Assembly: GCA_029718625.1 (NCBI GenBank)
Contig: CM056389.1
Span: 12,600,307-12,664,306 of the forward strand
From: Synaphobranchus kaupii
Lineage: Eukaryota; Chordata; Actinopteri; Anguilliformes; Synaphobranchidae
DNA length: 64,000 bases
Reading direction: 5' to 3'
The notes beneath the pieces were generated by a model. It saw only the letters and a list, made by a program, of their open reading frames with translations, was not told where the DNA came from and did not search any database. How positions within the stretch are numbered: the first letter of the stretch is position 1; each line of letters begins with the position of its first letter. Both the position numbers and the translations under genes were made by a program. Below, in pieces: positions 46,214-58,649 of this stretch.

Positions 46214-49200
46214 TCACAAGCACGTCCTCTCCTCTCCTAAGAGGATGGGGAGTTTTTGGATGTTTGTAAAATTTTTAAATTGAGGGTATCTCTGATTTAT
46301 TTTGGGAAAGTATTTATTTCTAATTTGAGTGTATTTTTCACATTTTGTGACAAAGTGCAGCTCTGTCTCAACTTCGTTGAGATGGCAATGTTTGCATAGT
46401 CTTTCTTCCTTTGGAAGCCATGTTTGCCGATGCCGGCCTTTTTCGATGGCCAAGCTGTGCTCACTGAGTCTGTACTTCGTCAAGGTAGTTCTTAGTTTCT
46501 TATCAGTCACCGTGGTCAGATATTCTGCCATGGTGAACTGTCTTTTTAGGTCCAAATAGCATTGCATTTTGCTTTGAGCTTGTGTTTGTGTGTCCCAATA
46601 GGTGGTGTAGTTTCGTTTGTGTTGTGCTATAATTTGATTGACTCTAATTGAATGTATGGTGATGCTGTCCTGAGACTGGGGGGTGTTAGGGGTGGTTAGT
46701 GAACTGAGCCTCAGGACCAGCTGTGTGAGAGGACTCTTTACTTTGCTCAGCTCTTGGCATTGCAGGGCTTTGTAATGATAGGAGTGGGGGGTCGCTATTT
46801 TTTAGATGTATCCAAAATTTAATTGCCCTCTTTTGTATCTTGATTAATAATGGATATTGGCCTAATTCTGCCCTGCATGCATTGTTTGTAGTTTTTCTCT
46901 GTACTTGTAATAGATTTTTACAGAGTTCTGCATGCAGGGTTTCAATTTGGTGTTTGTCCCAATGGTCAAAATCTTGCTTTGTAAGCGGACCCCCACACTT
47001 CACTGCCATATAGGGCAATTGGTTCGATTATTGATTCTAATAGTTTTAGCCAAATTTTGATTGGAATTTGTAGTTGGATTTGACGTTTTATGGCATAGAA
47101 AGCCCTGCGTGCTTTCTCTTTCAGTTCATTCACTGCCAGGTTGAAATTTCCTGTAGAACTTATTTTCAGGCCTAAATAATTATAATTTGTACAGTGTTCA
47201 ATTACTTTTTTTCCTATTGTGAAGTTGTGTCTAGCTCCCTGAGATCTGGATCTTTTTTGAAAAATCATTATTTTGGTCTTTTTCATGTTTATTGCCAAGG
47301 CCCAGGATTGGCAATACTGCTCCAACAGGTCCAGGCTCTGCTGTAATCCATGTTCAGTGGGGGACAGCAGCACCAGGTCATCTGCATAGAGCAGGAGTTT
47401 AATTTTGGTGTCATGGAGAGTGAGACCAGGGACTGCAGATTTCTCCAACATAGTTGCCAGATCGTTGATATAGATGTTGAATAGAGTTGGACTTAAACTG
47501 CAGCCCTGGTTCACTCCACGCCCCTGCGTAAAGAAATCTGTTCTTTTGTTGCCAATTTTGATGCCGCACATATTGCCTGTATACATTGTTTTAATAATGT
47601 CATATATTTTACCCCCTACACCACTTAAAATCATTTTGTAGAATAACCCTTTATGCCAGATTGAATCGAAAGCTTTTCGGAAGTCTATAAAAACAAGCAA
47701 ATATTTAGTTTTTTTTCTTCGTTGACATGTTTGTCAATCAGGGTGTGTAGGGTGTAATAATGGTCACATGTGCGGTGATTTGGTAAAAATCCAATTTGAC
47801 TTTTACTCAAGACATTGTGCTCATTAAGGAAGTCTTGAAGTCTAGAATTAATAAAGCTACAAAAAACCTTCCCCAGATTACTGTTCACACAAATGCCCTC
47901 GGTAGTTGTTGGGGTCGAATTTATCTCCACTTTTAAAGATTGGGGTTATGAGTCCTTGATTCCAGATGTCAGGGAAGAAACCTACCCTCAGAACCAAATT
48001 GAATAATTTAAGAATGGCCAAAATAAATTTTGTGTCACAGTGTTTAAGCATCTCATTTAAAATGCTGTCAGGTCCACTTGCTTTTTTAGATTTAAGGCCC
48101 TGAAGTTTCTCCCTTAGCTCATGCTCAGTAATGGGGGAGTCCAGAGGATTCTGGTTGTCTTTTATTGACAATTCCAATTTATTTAATTTTTCCTTTATGT
48201 GGTTTTTCTTTGGTTGCATACCTGGTGTTACTTTCTCATACAGTGTTTTGAAATGGTTAGTCCAGATTTCTCCATTTTGTATGGCCAATTCTTCATTATT
48301 TGTTTTTTTTAGATTTTTCCAATTTTCCCAGAATCTGTTTGTGTTTATGGACTCCTCAATTAATGTCAGTTGCTTGCAGGTGTATTGTGCCTTTTTGGTT
48401 CTGAGTGTACGTTTATAGTGCTTTAGGGTCTCACAGTAATTCATGCGTAAATCTGTGTTTTTTGGGTCTCTATGTTTTTGATTTGATAATTTCCTAAGTT
48501 CTTTCCTTATGTTTTGACAATCTATATCAAACCAGTTTTCCTCTTTGGGACTTTTTGGTTTATTTTTTGACAATTTCAATTGAGATTTTTTTGCAGTTTT
48601 TCTAAATATATAATTGATATTTTGTACTGCCAGATTGACTCCTTCTTTACTGTGAGTGTATGTGGTTTCCAGAAAGGTGCCTAATAATGTTTGGATTTCT
48701 TGGGTGTTGATTGCTTTCTGAAAATCTTCGGTGCTGTTTTCGGCCCATCTGTATGATTTGGGGATACTGAACAGCTTACTGGGCTGTGTGTGTGTGGTGG
48801 TGTTAGTTTCTGTCCTTTTGAGATATACAGTAATTTGGCTGTGATCAGACAGAGGGGTTAGTGGCTTGACGGTGAATGCTCTGAAAGAGAAAGGGTCCCA
48901 TATCTGTGACCATGTAATCAACTGTACTACAGCCAAGAGGTGAGCAGTAGGTGTATCTCCCTAGAGAGTCCCCTCGTAACCTACCATTGACGATGTACAG
49001 ACCCAGGCTTTGGCAGAGCTGCAGGAGATCCTTGCCATTTTTGTTGACCTGTAAATCAGAGCTTGTTCTTGGGTGGTTAGTTATATTTTGTGGGTAATTT
49101 TGTCCAAATATATGAATGTTTCCTTGTTCATTTATGAGATCAGGCAGAGAGCCTGTCCGAGCATTCAGATCTCCACAGATCAGCACGCTCCCCCTGGACC

Positions 49201-49640
49201 TGGAAGTTGCTGATTTCGCTGTGGAGACTGGGGAAGATATCCTCATCATAATATGGGGATTCACTGGGGGGAATGTAGGCAGCGCATAGGAAGATGTCCT
49301 TTGGAGTATATGTTATCTCTCTCTGAATTTTGAGCCAAATATGCAAATTTTGTATTTTAATTTCGGTAATGAATTTTGTGAGCTCTGACTTGTACCAAAT
49401 TATAATTCCTCCAGAATCTCGACCACGTTTAGTTGTGGAGTGTTTTTGTGGATGACACAATAATCTCTTTGTAGTCTGGGGGACAGTGAGTGACAGAATC
49501 TGGTCTACACCAGGTTTCCTGAAGGATGATTATGTCAACATGTTTTGTATTTTTTCTAAATTCCAGGGACTTGCTTTTGTAACCAAATAAAGAAGATTTT
49601 ATGCCCTGGATATTCCCACATTGAAATAGTAAGAGATGAC
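46214..49640 (-). pseudogene. LINE ORF2: endonuclease, RT and CCHC motif, frameshifted
   Basis: Reading 5' to 3': endonuclease with LQETWC near 49520, LICGDLNARTG near 49180 and LSDHSQITVY near 48850; then a linker; then RT with FIDFRKAFDSIWHKGL near 47680, GCSLSPTLFNIYINDL and LLYADDLVLLS near 47390; then YGSEVWG and RKTTNNACRAELGQYPLL; and finally RLCKHCHLNEVETELHFVTK, a C-x2-C-x9-H-x4-C motif. Breaks occur near 49170, 48900 (extra bases in GGGTCCCATA), 47896 (an extra C), 47700 (a T run) and 46990. The enzyme would nick DNA and copy its own RNA. With these shifts no full protein can be made. Confidence 0.88.
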
Positions 49641-50081
49641 ATTTTTGGGTAATTTATAAGATTTGGACAGTTTTACAAATTTGTATTTGTTTTTAAAATG
49701 AGATAGACATAGGTATAAAAATTACTTTAGTACTGCAGTATAGATATTGCATTATAGTATAGGTAATTCAGTGAACATAGCTTATGATCATGGACATTGG
49801 CGATTTAAACTCTTACATATAAAATAAGAGCATTGCAGACTAATAAAATGAAATTAAATAATACCCCCCTTCCTTTATTTAAAAAGGAATAATAATTGAT
49901 AATAATAAAAATGATATATATTTTAAACATAACCTGCATAACTTACAGTACAGTACTCATCTCATGAGATGTGTGCAGATGAGGCTGGAGCAGGTGTTGT
50001 ATTTCCCCCAGATCTGCGGTGCGGTTGCTGGCTGGTCCTCTCAGCACTGCAGCATAGCTGCGCTGTTCCCGGTGGTGCTGG

Positions 50082-50501
50082 TCAGGCCTCTGGGGAGGTG
50101 GTGCTGGGCCAGGCTTGTGGTGTCTGGGCTGGGGCGTGGCGTGTCCTGCTGGTGCTGCTCTGGGTCTGGGGTGGTTCTGCTGGTGGTGGGACTGTGGCTG
50201 GTGTGCGGTGGGGCTCTGCTGGTGGTGGGACTGTGGCTGGTGTGCGGTGGGGCTCTGCTGGTGGTGGGGACTGTGGCTGGTGTGCGGTGGGACCCTCTCG
50301 CAGGTGAAGAGAAGTGAGGACCAGCTGGGTGGAAGCTGGGTGGCCGTCTGCTGCTCCTGGGGGGGCTGTCTGGGCTTCGGCGAGGGCGACGTCCTTCAGG
50401 TTTTTGGCGAAGATGCTGACAGCATCTTTACGGAGGTGCACATGATCATGGAGGGTGTGTGGCCCGAGGGTAGGGTGGTGCGCCAGGTGGACATTTGGCA
50501 T
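50082..50501 (-). pseudogene. LINE ORF1-like fragment, possible SGNH-esterase end
   Basis: The minus strand reads MPNVHLAHHPTLGPHTLHDH, then VHLRKDAVSIFAKNLKDVAL. The HDHVHL segment resembles the last catalytic block (D-x-x-H-L) of SGNH hydrolases, which are known in ORF1 of some vertebrate LINEs. It is followed by a Pro/Thr-rich stretch with about three copies of a 13-residue repeat (AEPHRTPATVPPP), which matches a 39-bp DNA repeat at 50182-50300. The 5' part is missing. The assignment as ORF1 rests on position and this motif only. Confidence 0.45.
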
Positions 50502-50515
50502 GAGGGCACATTTAT

Positions 50516-50660
50516 TTCTCTCTCTCTCTCTCCCCCTCTCTCTCTCCCTCTCTCTCTCTCCCCCTCTCTCTCTCTCTCTCCCCCTCTATCTCTCTCCCCC
50601 TCTCTCTCTCTCCCCTCTCTCCCTCCCCCCCTCTCTCTCTCCCTCTCTCCCTCCCCCTGT
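50516..50660. repeat. Polypyrimidine (CT)n tract
   Basis: About 145 bp of CT repeat at the 5' break of the LINE. A LINE 3' end is not seen on its other side. Confidence 0.9.
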
Positions 50661-50741
50661 CTGTGCTGAATAATGTAAGAAACTCAGCCCTCTCAGCTGT
50701 AGAAGCTCCATCCCTGCTTCTCATGTTTCTCGTCCCGCAGC

Positions 50742-51437
50742 TCTCTCTGCTGAGACTGTATATAAAGCACACTGCATATACAATGGAGCGGTGACTATGA
50801 GGGGAAGTGCAGACTCTGCTGAGACTGTATATAAAGCACACTGCATATACAATGGAGCGGTGACTATGAGGGGAAGTGCAGACTCTGCTGAGACTGTATA
50901 TAAAGCACACTGCATATACAATGGAGCGGTGACTATGAGGGGAAGTGCAGACTCTGCTGAGACTGTATATAAAGCACACTGCATATACAATGGAGCGGTG
51001 ACTATGAGGGGAAGTGCAGACTTGCTGAGACTGTATATAAAGCACACTGCATATACAATGGAGCGGTGACTATGAGGGGAAGTGCAGACTCTGCTGAGAC
51101 TGTATATAAAGCACACTGCATATACATGGAGCGGTGACTATGAGGGGAAGTGCAGACTGCTGAGACTGTATATAAAGCACACTGCATATACAATGGAGCG
51201 GTGACTATGAGGGGAAGTGCAGACTCTGCTGAGACTGTATATAAAGCACACTGCATATACAATGGAGCGGTGACTATGAGGGGAAGTGCAGACTCTGCTG
51301 AGACTGTATATAAAGCACACTGCATATACAATGGAGCGGTGACTATGAGGGGAAGTGCAGACTCTGCTGAGACTGTATATAAAGCACACTGCATATACAA
51401 TGTAGCGGTGACTATGAGGGGAAGTGCAGACTGTCAA
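50742..51437. repeat. 69-bp minisatellite, about 10 copies
   Basis: The unit includes GAGACTGTATATAAAGCACA, CTGCATATACAATGGAGCGG and TGACTATGAGGGGAAGTGCA. Two units carry small deletions. Since 69 is 23 codons, open frames run on both strands. Each unit has a TATATAAAG motif. Confidence 0.95.
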
Positions 51438-51680
51438 CTTTAATTTCAAGGTATTTATATCCATATCGGGTGATTTGTGTAGGAATTACAGCCCTTTCTA
51501 TACATAGTAATGAGACAAATTAACATAATCTTGAATAAATTCCTCATAATTAGTACTTGTTGACCCACAGACAGCACCAGACACTGGGGATCTTCCCTGC
51601 TGTTGCTCTGTCAGGCCTGTACTGCAGCCATCGTCAGTTCCTGCCTGTTTCTGGAGCGTTTTATTATCAGCCTTGATACA
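51438..51680. other. Unassigned single-copy stretch
   Basis: No repeat or protein family is recognised. A short minus-strand frame (GAVCGSTSTNYEEFIQDYVN) is present but cannot be assigned. Confidence 0.4.
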
Positions 51681-52033
51681 GTGTGGAGGCAGTGTGTGCA
51701 TGTGTGCATGTGTGCGTGTGTGCATGTGTGTATGTGTGTGTCTGTTACAGTGTGTGTGTCTGTCTGTGTGTGTGTCTGTTACAGTGTGGAGGCAGTGTGT
51801 GCATGTGTGCGTGTGTGCGTGTGTGTATGTGTGTGTCTGATACAGTGTGTGTGTCCGTGTGTGTGTCCGTGTGTGTGTCCGTGTGTGTGTCTGTGTGTGT
51901 GTGTGTGTGTCTGTGTGTGTCTGTTACAGTGTGTAGGCTGTGTGTGTGTCTGTGTGTGTCTGTTACAGTGTGTAGGCAGTGTGTGTGTCACAGTGTGGAG
52001 GCAGTTTGTGTGTGTATCTGTTACAGTGTAGAG

Positions 52034-52093
<60 letters not shown>

Positions 52094-52105
52094 TGTGTTA
52101 CAGTG
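51681..52105. repeat. TG microsatellite with CAGTGTGGAGGCAG units
   Basis: (TG)n tracts alternate with CTGTTACAGTGTGGAGGCAG in irregular units. No gene. Confidence 0.92.
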
Positions 52106-52110
52106 TTCTG

Positions 52111-52336
52111 ATCTGGGACCTGTATTAGGGGCGTGTAGCTGCCCTACATAGAGGCTCTGACTGATCTGGGACCTGTATTAGGGGCATGTAGCTGCCCTAC
52201 ATAGAGGCTCTGACTGATCTGGGACCTGTATTAGGGGTGTGTAGCTGCTCTACATAGAGGCTCTGACTGATCTGGGACCTGTATTAGGGGCGTGTAGCTG
52301 CCCTACATAGAGGCTCTGACTGAATCTGGGACCTGT
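52111..52336. repeat. 53-bp tandem repeat, at least 4 copies, cut by gap
   Basis: ATCTGGGACCTGTATTAGGG and GTAGCTGCCCTACATAGAGG repeat every 53 bp and run into the N block, so the array is longer than shown. Confidence 0.92.
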
Positions 52337-52836
52337 NNNNNNNNNNNNNNNNNNNNNNNNNNNNNNNNNNNNNNNNNNNNNNNNNNNNNNNNNNNNNNNN
52401 NNNNNNNNNNNNNNNNNNNNNNNNNNNNNNNNNNNNNNNNNNNNNNNNNNNNNNNNNNNNNNNNNNNNNNNNNNNNNNNNNNNNNNNNNNNNNNNNNNNN
52501 NNNNNNNNNNNNNNNNNNNNNNNNNNNNNNNNNNNNNNNNNNNNNNNNNNNNNNNNNNNNNNNNNNNNNNNNNNNNNNNNNNNNNNNNNNNNNNNNNNNN
52601 NNNNNNNNNNNNNNNNNNNNNNNNNNNNNNNNNNNNNNNNNNNNNNNNNNNNNNNNNNNNNNNNNNNNNNNNNNNNNNNNNNNNNNNNNNNNNNNNNNNN
52701 NNNNNNNNNNNNNNNNNNNNNNNNNNNNNNNNNNNNNNNNNNNNNNNNNNNNNNNNNNNNNNNNNNNNNNNNNNNNNNNNNNNNNNNNNNNNNNNNNNNN
52801 NNNNNNNNNNNNNNNNNNNNNNNNNNNNNNNNNNNN
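52337..52836. other. Assembly gap of 500 N
   Basis: Exactly 500 N, a typical placeholder size. The left edge is in the 53-bp array. The right edge is in the right arm of a satellite hairpin (CCGGTTGTA). The true size and content are unknown. Confidence 0.98.
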
Positions 52837-54310
52837 CCGGTTGTATAATTTCGCCGGTCACTAGCTACGTGGAGCTCTGGACGCTGGGCGCGGTTTGGGT
52901 TTTAAACCCTTTAAAGCCGGAGCGTTCTAATTTAATTGCAATTGTTCTGATGGTTTGACGTATAATAGCTCTGCGGTACAATCACTGATTTTCTTTTAGA
53001 AAAATGCTAGTTACAGATGACAAAATAAGCTACAATTTAATATAATTGGTTCATGAGCTTAGTGGGCGGGGATTTATTTATAGACCGCTAAATGAAACCG
53101 CACGTCAACCTCGTAAATCGTAGGTCGGTTCATTCAAAACAATATTTTATATGAATGGACATTATGCTAAGTAGTCTAACATTGTGTTATTGTTGTGCTT
53201 TTTATCTAACGTTATGCTGGAGCATAAAGTGTATTTTGTATGATGTCATTCTCACTAAACACCCCTTTAATGACTCAGAAATGGTTTTATATTTTATGGA
53301 TTAATTAAATGGCTATTTTAGCTATTCCTGACATAAGCATCAAGCGTTTGCTGTAAGATGATGTTTTTGCAAGTTTACAGCCCTTTACTTACTCAGAAAT
53401 GGTTTTATACGATATGTAATGGATTAATGAAATGGTAAATAATTACATAATTATGCACTGCAGCAAAGGATGGACATTTAGCCATCTGATACAGTCACTG
53501 AAGAGAAGGAGAGTGTACGACACGGAGGACCATCAGGCATGCACTTACTGTTATCTTACTGTATTGATACAACCTATAATTTCGCCGGTCACTAGCTACG
53601 TGGAACTCCGGACGCTGGGCGCGGTTTGGGTTTTAAACTGTTTTAAACCCTTTAAAGCCGGAGCGTTCTAATTTAATTACAATTGTTCTGATGGTTTGAC
53701 GTATAATAGCTCTGCCGTCCAATCACTGATTTTCTTTGAGAAAAATGCTAGTTACAGATGACAAAATAAGCTACAATTTAATATAATTGGTTCATGAGCT
53801 TAGTGGGCGGGGATTTATTTCTAGACCGCTAAATGAAACCGCACGTCAACCTCGTAAATCGTAGGTCGGTTCATTCAAAACAATATTTTATATGAATGGA
53901 CATTATGCTAAGTAGACTAACATTGTGTTATTGTTGTGCTTTTTATCTAACGTTATTCTGGAGCATAAAGTGTTTTCTGTATAATGTAATTCCCACTAAA
54001 CACCCCTTTAATGACTCAGAAATGGTTTTATATTTTATGGATTAATTAAATGGCTATTTTAGCTATTCCTGACATAAGCATCAAGCGTTTGCTGTAAGAT
54101 GATGTTTTTGCAAGTTTACAGCCCTTTACTTACTCAGAAATGGTTTTATACGATATGTAATGGATTAATGAAATGGTAAATAATTACATAATTATGCACT
54201 GCAGCAAAGGATGGACATTTAGCCATCTGATACAGTCACTGAAGAGAAGGAGAGTGTACGACACGGAGGACCATCAGGCATGCACTTACTGTTATCTTAC
54301 TGTATTGATA

Positions 54311-54376
54311 CAACCGGAGACCCCCATGTCCGCGTTCCTTAGGAACTAAGGAACGCGGATAGGGGGGCTCTGGTTG
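54311..54376. repeat. Long hairpin, satellite unit 1
   Basis: Arms CAACCGGAGACCCCCATGTC and GATAGGGGGGCTCTGGTTG pair almost fully, with an inner arm CGCGTTCCTTAG / CTAAGGAACGCG around a GAA loop. It is flanked by TA on both sides. Confidence 0.9.
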
Positions 54377-54512
54377 TATAATTTCGCCGGTCACTAGCTA
54401 CGTGGAGCTCTGGACGCTGGGCGCGGTTTGGGTTTTAAACCCTTTAAAGCCGGAGCGTTCTAATTTAATTGCAATTGTTCTGATGGTTTGACGTATAATA
54501 GCTCTGCGGTAC

Positions 54513-55050
54513 CAGCCTGGTCTCACTCCCATGTCGTCACATAGCGACGCTTGGGCAGCTCCTACGGCGTCATCCTTTAGACGCAGAAGGAGGCCTTTTG
54601 CGTCATTATTTGACGCACTCGTCTCGAATTTACGAATCCTACTATGGCGAAGGCTTTGCTCATGATAACCGACTGCGAGCATGCCCGCTCAGTCTTCGCC
54701 GTGTGCGCGGAGATCTTTCTGAGTTCGTGATTCCCGTACCCCCACCCCCAACCCCTAAACATAACCTCACAGGAGTTCATGTAACTCGGGCTCATGCCCG
54801 AACTGTTAAGATAGTGGGCGAGCCCGACCACAAGAGTTCACGTAACTCTCTACCAGATGAATAAAAAATAAAAAATAAAAAAGCATAATATTGAAGTGCC
54901 ACAACCAAAGACAAATTATGTGGCCACAACCGTCAATATACGACGCAAAAGGCTGCGTCAATATACGACGCAAAAGGCTACCTTTGGCGTCACATAGCGA
55001 CGCTTGGGCAGAAGCGTCGCTATGTGACGAGTCCGCGTGAGACCACGTTG
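54513..55050. mobile_element. TIR transposon fixed in the satellite, copy 1
   Basis: The element begins CAGCCTGGTCTCAC and ends GTGAGACCACGTTG, flanked by the 7-bp repeat GCGGTAC at 54506-54512 and 55051-55057. Monomers without it have a single GCGGTAC, so this is a true insertion. Subterminal CGTCACATAGCGACGC occurs at both ends and again as a palindrome. No transposase. Its middle shares AACCTCACAGGAGTTCATGT with the MITE at 27.2 kb. Confidence 0.88.
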
Positions 55051-56387
55051 GCGGTACAATCACTGATTTTCTTTTAGAAAAATGCTAGTTACAGATGACA
55101 AAATAAGCTACAATTTAATATAATTGGTTCATGAGCTTAGTGGGCGGGGATTTATTTCTAGACCGCTAAATGAAACCGCACGTCAACCTCGTAAATCGTA
55201 GGTCGGTTCATTCAAAACAATATTTTATATGAATGGACATTATGCTAAGTAGTCTAACATTGTGTTATTGTTGTGCTTTTTATCTAACGTTATGCTGGAG
55301 CATAAAGTGTATTTTGTATGATGTCATTCTCACTAAACACCCCTTTAATGACTCAGAAATGGTTTTATATTTTATGGATTAATTAAATGGCTATTTTAGC
55401 TATTCCTGACATAAGCATCAAGCGTTTGCTGTAAGATGATGTTTTTGCAAGTTTACAGCCCTTTACTTACTCAGAAATGGTTTTATACGATATGTAATGG
55501 ATTAATGAAATGGTAAATAATTACATAATTATGCACTGCAGCAAAGGATGGACATTTAGCCATCTGATACAGTCACTGAAGAGAAGGAGAGTGTACGACA
55601 CGGAGGACCATCAGGCATGCACTTACTGTTATCTTACTGTATTGATACAACCTATAATTTCGCCGGTCACTAGCTACGTGGAACTCCGGACGCTGGGCGC
55701 GGTTTGGGTTTTAAACTGTTTTAAACCCTTTAAAGCCGGAGCGTTCTAATTTAATTACAATTGTTCTGATGGTTTGACGTATAATAGCTCTGCCGTCCAA
55801 TCACTGATTTTCTTTGAGAAAAATGCTATTACAGATGACAAAATAAGCTACAATTTAATATAATTGGTTCATGAGCTTAGTGGGCGGGGATTTATTTCTA
55901 GACCGCTAAATGAAACCGCACGTCAACCTCGTAAATCGTAGGTCGGTTCATTCAAAACAATATTTTATATGAATGGACATTATGCTAAGTAGACTAACAT
56001 TGTGTTATTGTTGTGCTTTTTATCTAACGTTATTCTGGAGCATAAAGTGTTTTCTGTATAATGTAATTCCCACTAAACACCCCTTTAATGACTCAGAAAT
56101 GGTTTTATATTTTATGGATTAATTAAATGGCTATTTTAGCTATTCCTGACATAAGCATCAAGCGTTTGCTGTAAGATGATGTTTTTGCAAGTTTACAGCC
56201 CTTTACTTACTCAGAAATGGTTTTATACGATATGTAATGGATTAATGAAATGGTAAATAATTACATAATTATGCACTGCAGCAAAGGATGGACATTTAGC
56301 CATCTGATACAGTCACTGAAGAGAAGGAGAGTGTACGACACGGAGGACCATCAGGCATGCACTTACTGTTATCTTACTGTATTGATA

Positions 56388-56442
56388 CAACCGGAGCCCC
56401 CCATATCCGCGTTAAGGAACGCGGATAGGGGGGCTCCGGTTG
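56388..56442. repeat. Short hairpin, satellite unit 1
   Basis: Arms CAACCGGAGCCCCCC and GGGGGGCTCCGGTTG with inner ATCCGCGTT / AACGCGGAT around AAGG. TA flanks. It is shorter than the long form by loss of the inner arm. Confidence 0.9.
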
Positions 56443-57910
56443 TATAATTTCGCCGGTCACTAGCTACGTGGAGCTCTGGACGCTGGGCGCGGTTTGGGTT
56501 TTAAACCCTTTAAAGCCGGAGCGTTCTAATTTAATTGCAATTGTTCTGATGGTTTGACGTATAATAGCTCTGCGGTACAATCACTGATTTTCTTTTAGAA
56601 AAAATGCTAGTTACAGATGACAAAATAAGCTACAATTTAATATAATTGGTTCATGAGCTTAGTGGGCGGGGATTTATTTATAGACCGCTAAATGAAACCG
56701 CACGTCAACCTCGTAAATCGTAGGTCGGTTCATTCAAAACAATATTTTATATGAATGGACATTATGCTAAGTAGTCTAACATTGTGTTATTGTTGTGCTT
56801 TTTATCTAACGTTATGCTGGAGCATAAAGTGTATTTTGTATGATGTCATTCTCACTAAACACCCCTTTAATGACTCAGAAATGGTTTTATATTTTATGGA
56901 TTAATTAAATGGCTATTTTAGCTATTCCTGACATAAGCATCAAGCGTTTGCTGTAAGATGATGTTTTTGCAAGTTTACAGCCCTTTACTTACTCAGAAAT
57001 GGTTTTATACGATATGTAATGGATTAATGAAATGGTAAATAATTACATAATTATGCACTGCAGCAAAGGATGGACATTTAGCCATCTGATACAGTCACTG
57101 AAGAGAAGGAGAGTGTACGACACGGAGGACCATCAGGCATGCACTTACTGTTATCTTACTGTATTGATACAACCTATAATTTCGCCGGTCACTAGCTACG
57201 TGGAACTCCGGACGCTGGGCGCGGTTTGGGTTTTAAACTGTTTTAAACCCTTTAAAGCCGGAGCGTTCTAATTTAATTACAATTGTTCTGATGGTTTGAC
57301 GTATAATAGCTCTGCCGTCCAATCACTGATTTTCTTTGAGAAAAATGCTAGTTACAGATGACAAAATAAGCTACAATTTAATATAATTGGTTCATGAGCT
57401 TAGTGGGCGGGGATTTATTTCTAGACCGCTAAATGAAACCGCACGTCAACCTCGTAAATCGTAGGTCGGTTCATTCAAAACAATATTTTATATGAATGGA
57501 CATTATGCTAAGTAGACTAACATTGTGTTATTGTTGTGCTTTTTATCTAACGTTATTCTGGAGCATAAAGTGTTTTCTGTATAATGTAATTCCCACTAAA
57601 CACCCCTTTAATGACTCAGAAATGGTTTTATATTTTATGGATTAATTAAATGGCTATTTTAGCTATTCCTGACATAAGCATCAAGCGTTTGCTGTAAGAT
57701 GATGTTTTTGCAAGTTTACAGCCCTTTACTTACTCAGAAATGGTTTTATACGATATGTAATGGATTAATGAAATGGTAAATAATTACATAATTATGCACT
57801 GCAGCAAAGGATGGACATTTAGCCATCTGATACAGTCACTGAAGAGAAGGAGAGTGTACGACACGGAGGACCATCAGGCATGCACTTACTGTTATCTTAC
57901 TGTATTGATA

Positions 57911-57976
57911 CAACCGGAGACCCCCATGTCCGCGTTCCTTAGGAACTAAGGAACGCGGATAGGGGGGCTCTGGTTG
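57911..57976. repeat. Long hairpin, satellite unit 2
   Basis: Same sequence and position as the hairpin at 54311, one higher-order period later. Confidence 0.9.
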
Positions 57977-58112
57977 TATAATTTCGCCGGTCACTAGCTA
58001 CGTGGAGCTCTGGACGCTGGGCGCGGTTTGGGTTTTAAACCCTTTAAAGCCGGAGCGTTCTAATTTAATTGCAATTGTTCTGATGGTTTGACGTATAATA
58101 GCTCTGCGGTAC

Positions 58113-58649
58113 CAGCCTGGTCTCACTCCCATGTCGTCACATAGCGACGCTTGGGCAGCTCCTACGGCGTCATCCTTTAGACGCAGAAGGAGGCCTTTTG
58201 CGTCATTATTTGACGCACTCGTCTCGAATTTACGAATCCTACTATGGCGAAGGCTTTGCTCATGATAACCGACTGCGAGCATGCCCGCTCAGTCTTCGCC
58301 GTGTGCGCGGAGATCTTTCTGAGTTCGTGATTCCCGTACCCCACCCCCAACCCCTAAACATAACCTCACAGGAGTTCATGTAACTCGGGCTCATGCCCGA
58401 ACTGTTAAGATAGTGGGCGAGCCCGACCACAAGAGTTCACGTAACTCTCTACCAGATGAATAAAAAATAAAAAATAAAAAAGCATAATATTGAAGTGCCA
58501 CAACCAAAGACAAATTATGTGGCCACAACCGTCAATATACGACGCAAAAGGCTGCGTCAATATACGACGCAAAAGGCTACCTTTGGCGTCACATAGCGAC
58601 GCTTGGGCAGAAGCGTCGCTATGTGACGAGTCCGCGTGAGACCACGTTG
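58113..58649. mobile_element. TIR transposon fixed in the satellite, copy 2
   Basis: Same element at the same monomer position, 3,600 bp after copy 1, and one base shorter (a C run near 58340). It was carried along by duplication of the higher-order unit and is not an independent insertion. Confidence 0.88.

Larger units (their letters stand above)
45840..50515 (-). mobile_element. Near-complete LINE retrotransposon
   Basis: It runs from the 3' terminus at 45840 through ORF2 (46214-49640), an AT-rich stretch (49650-49960) and an ORF1-like fragment (to 50501), and breaks at a CT tract. Length is about 4.7 kb. All enzymatic motifs are still visible, so it is the youngest-looking LINE copy in the window, but its frames are broken by single-base indels. 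Confidence 0.85.

Noticed and set aside
50791..51443. In-frame 23-residue repeat protein on both strands
   Set aside because: The 69-bp unit length alone keeps the frame open; two units have indels that break it.
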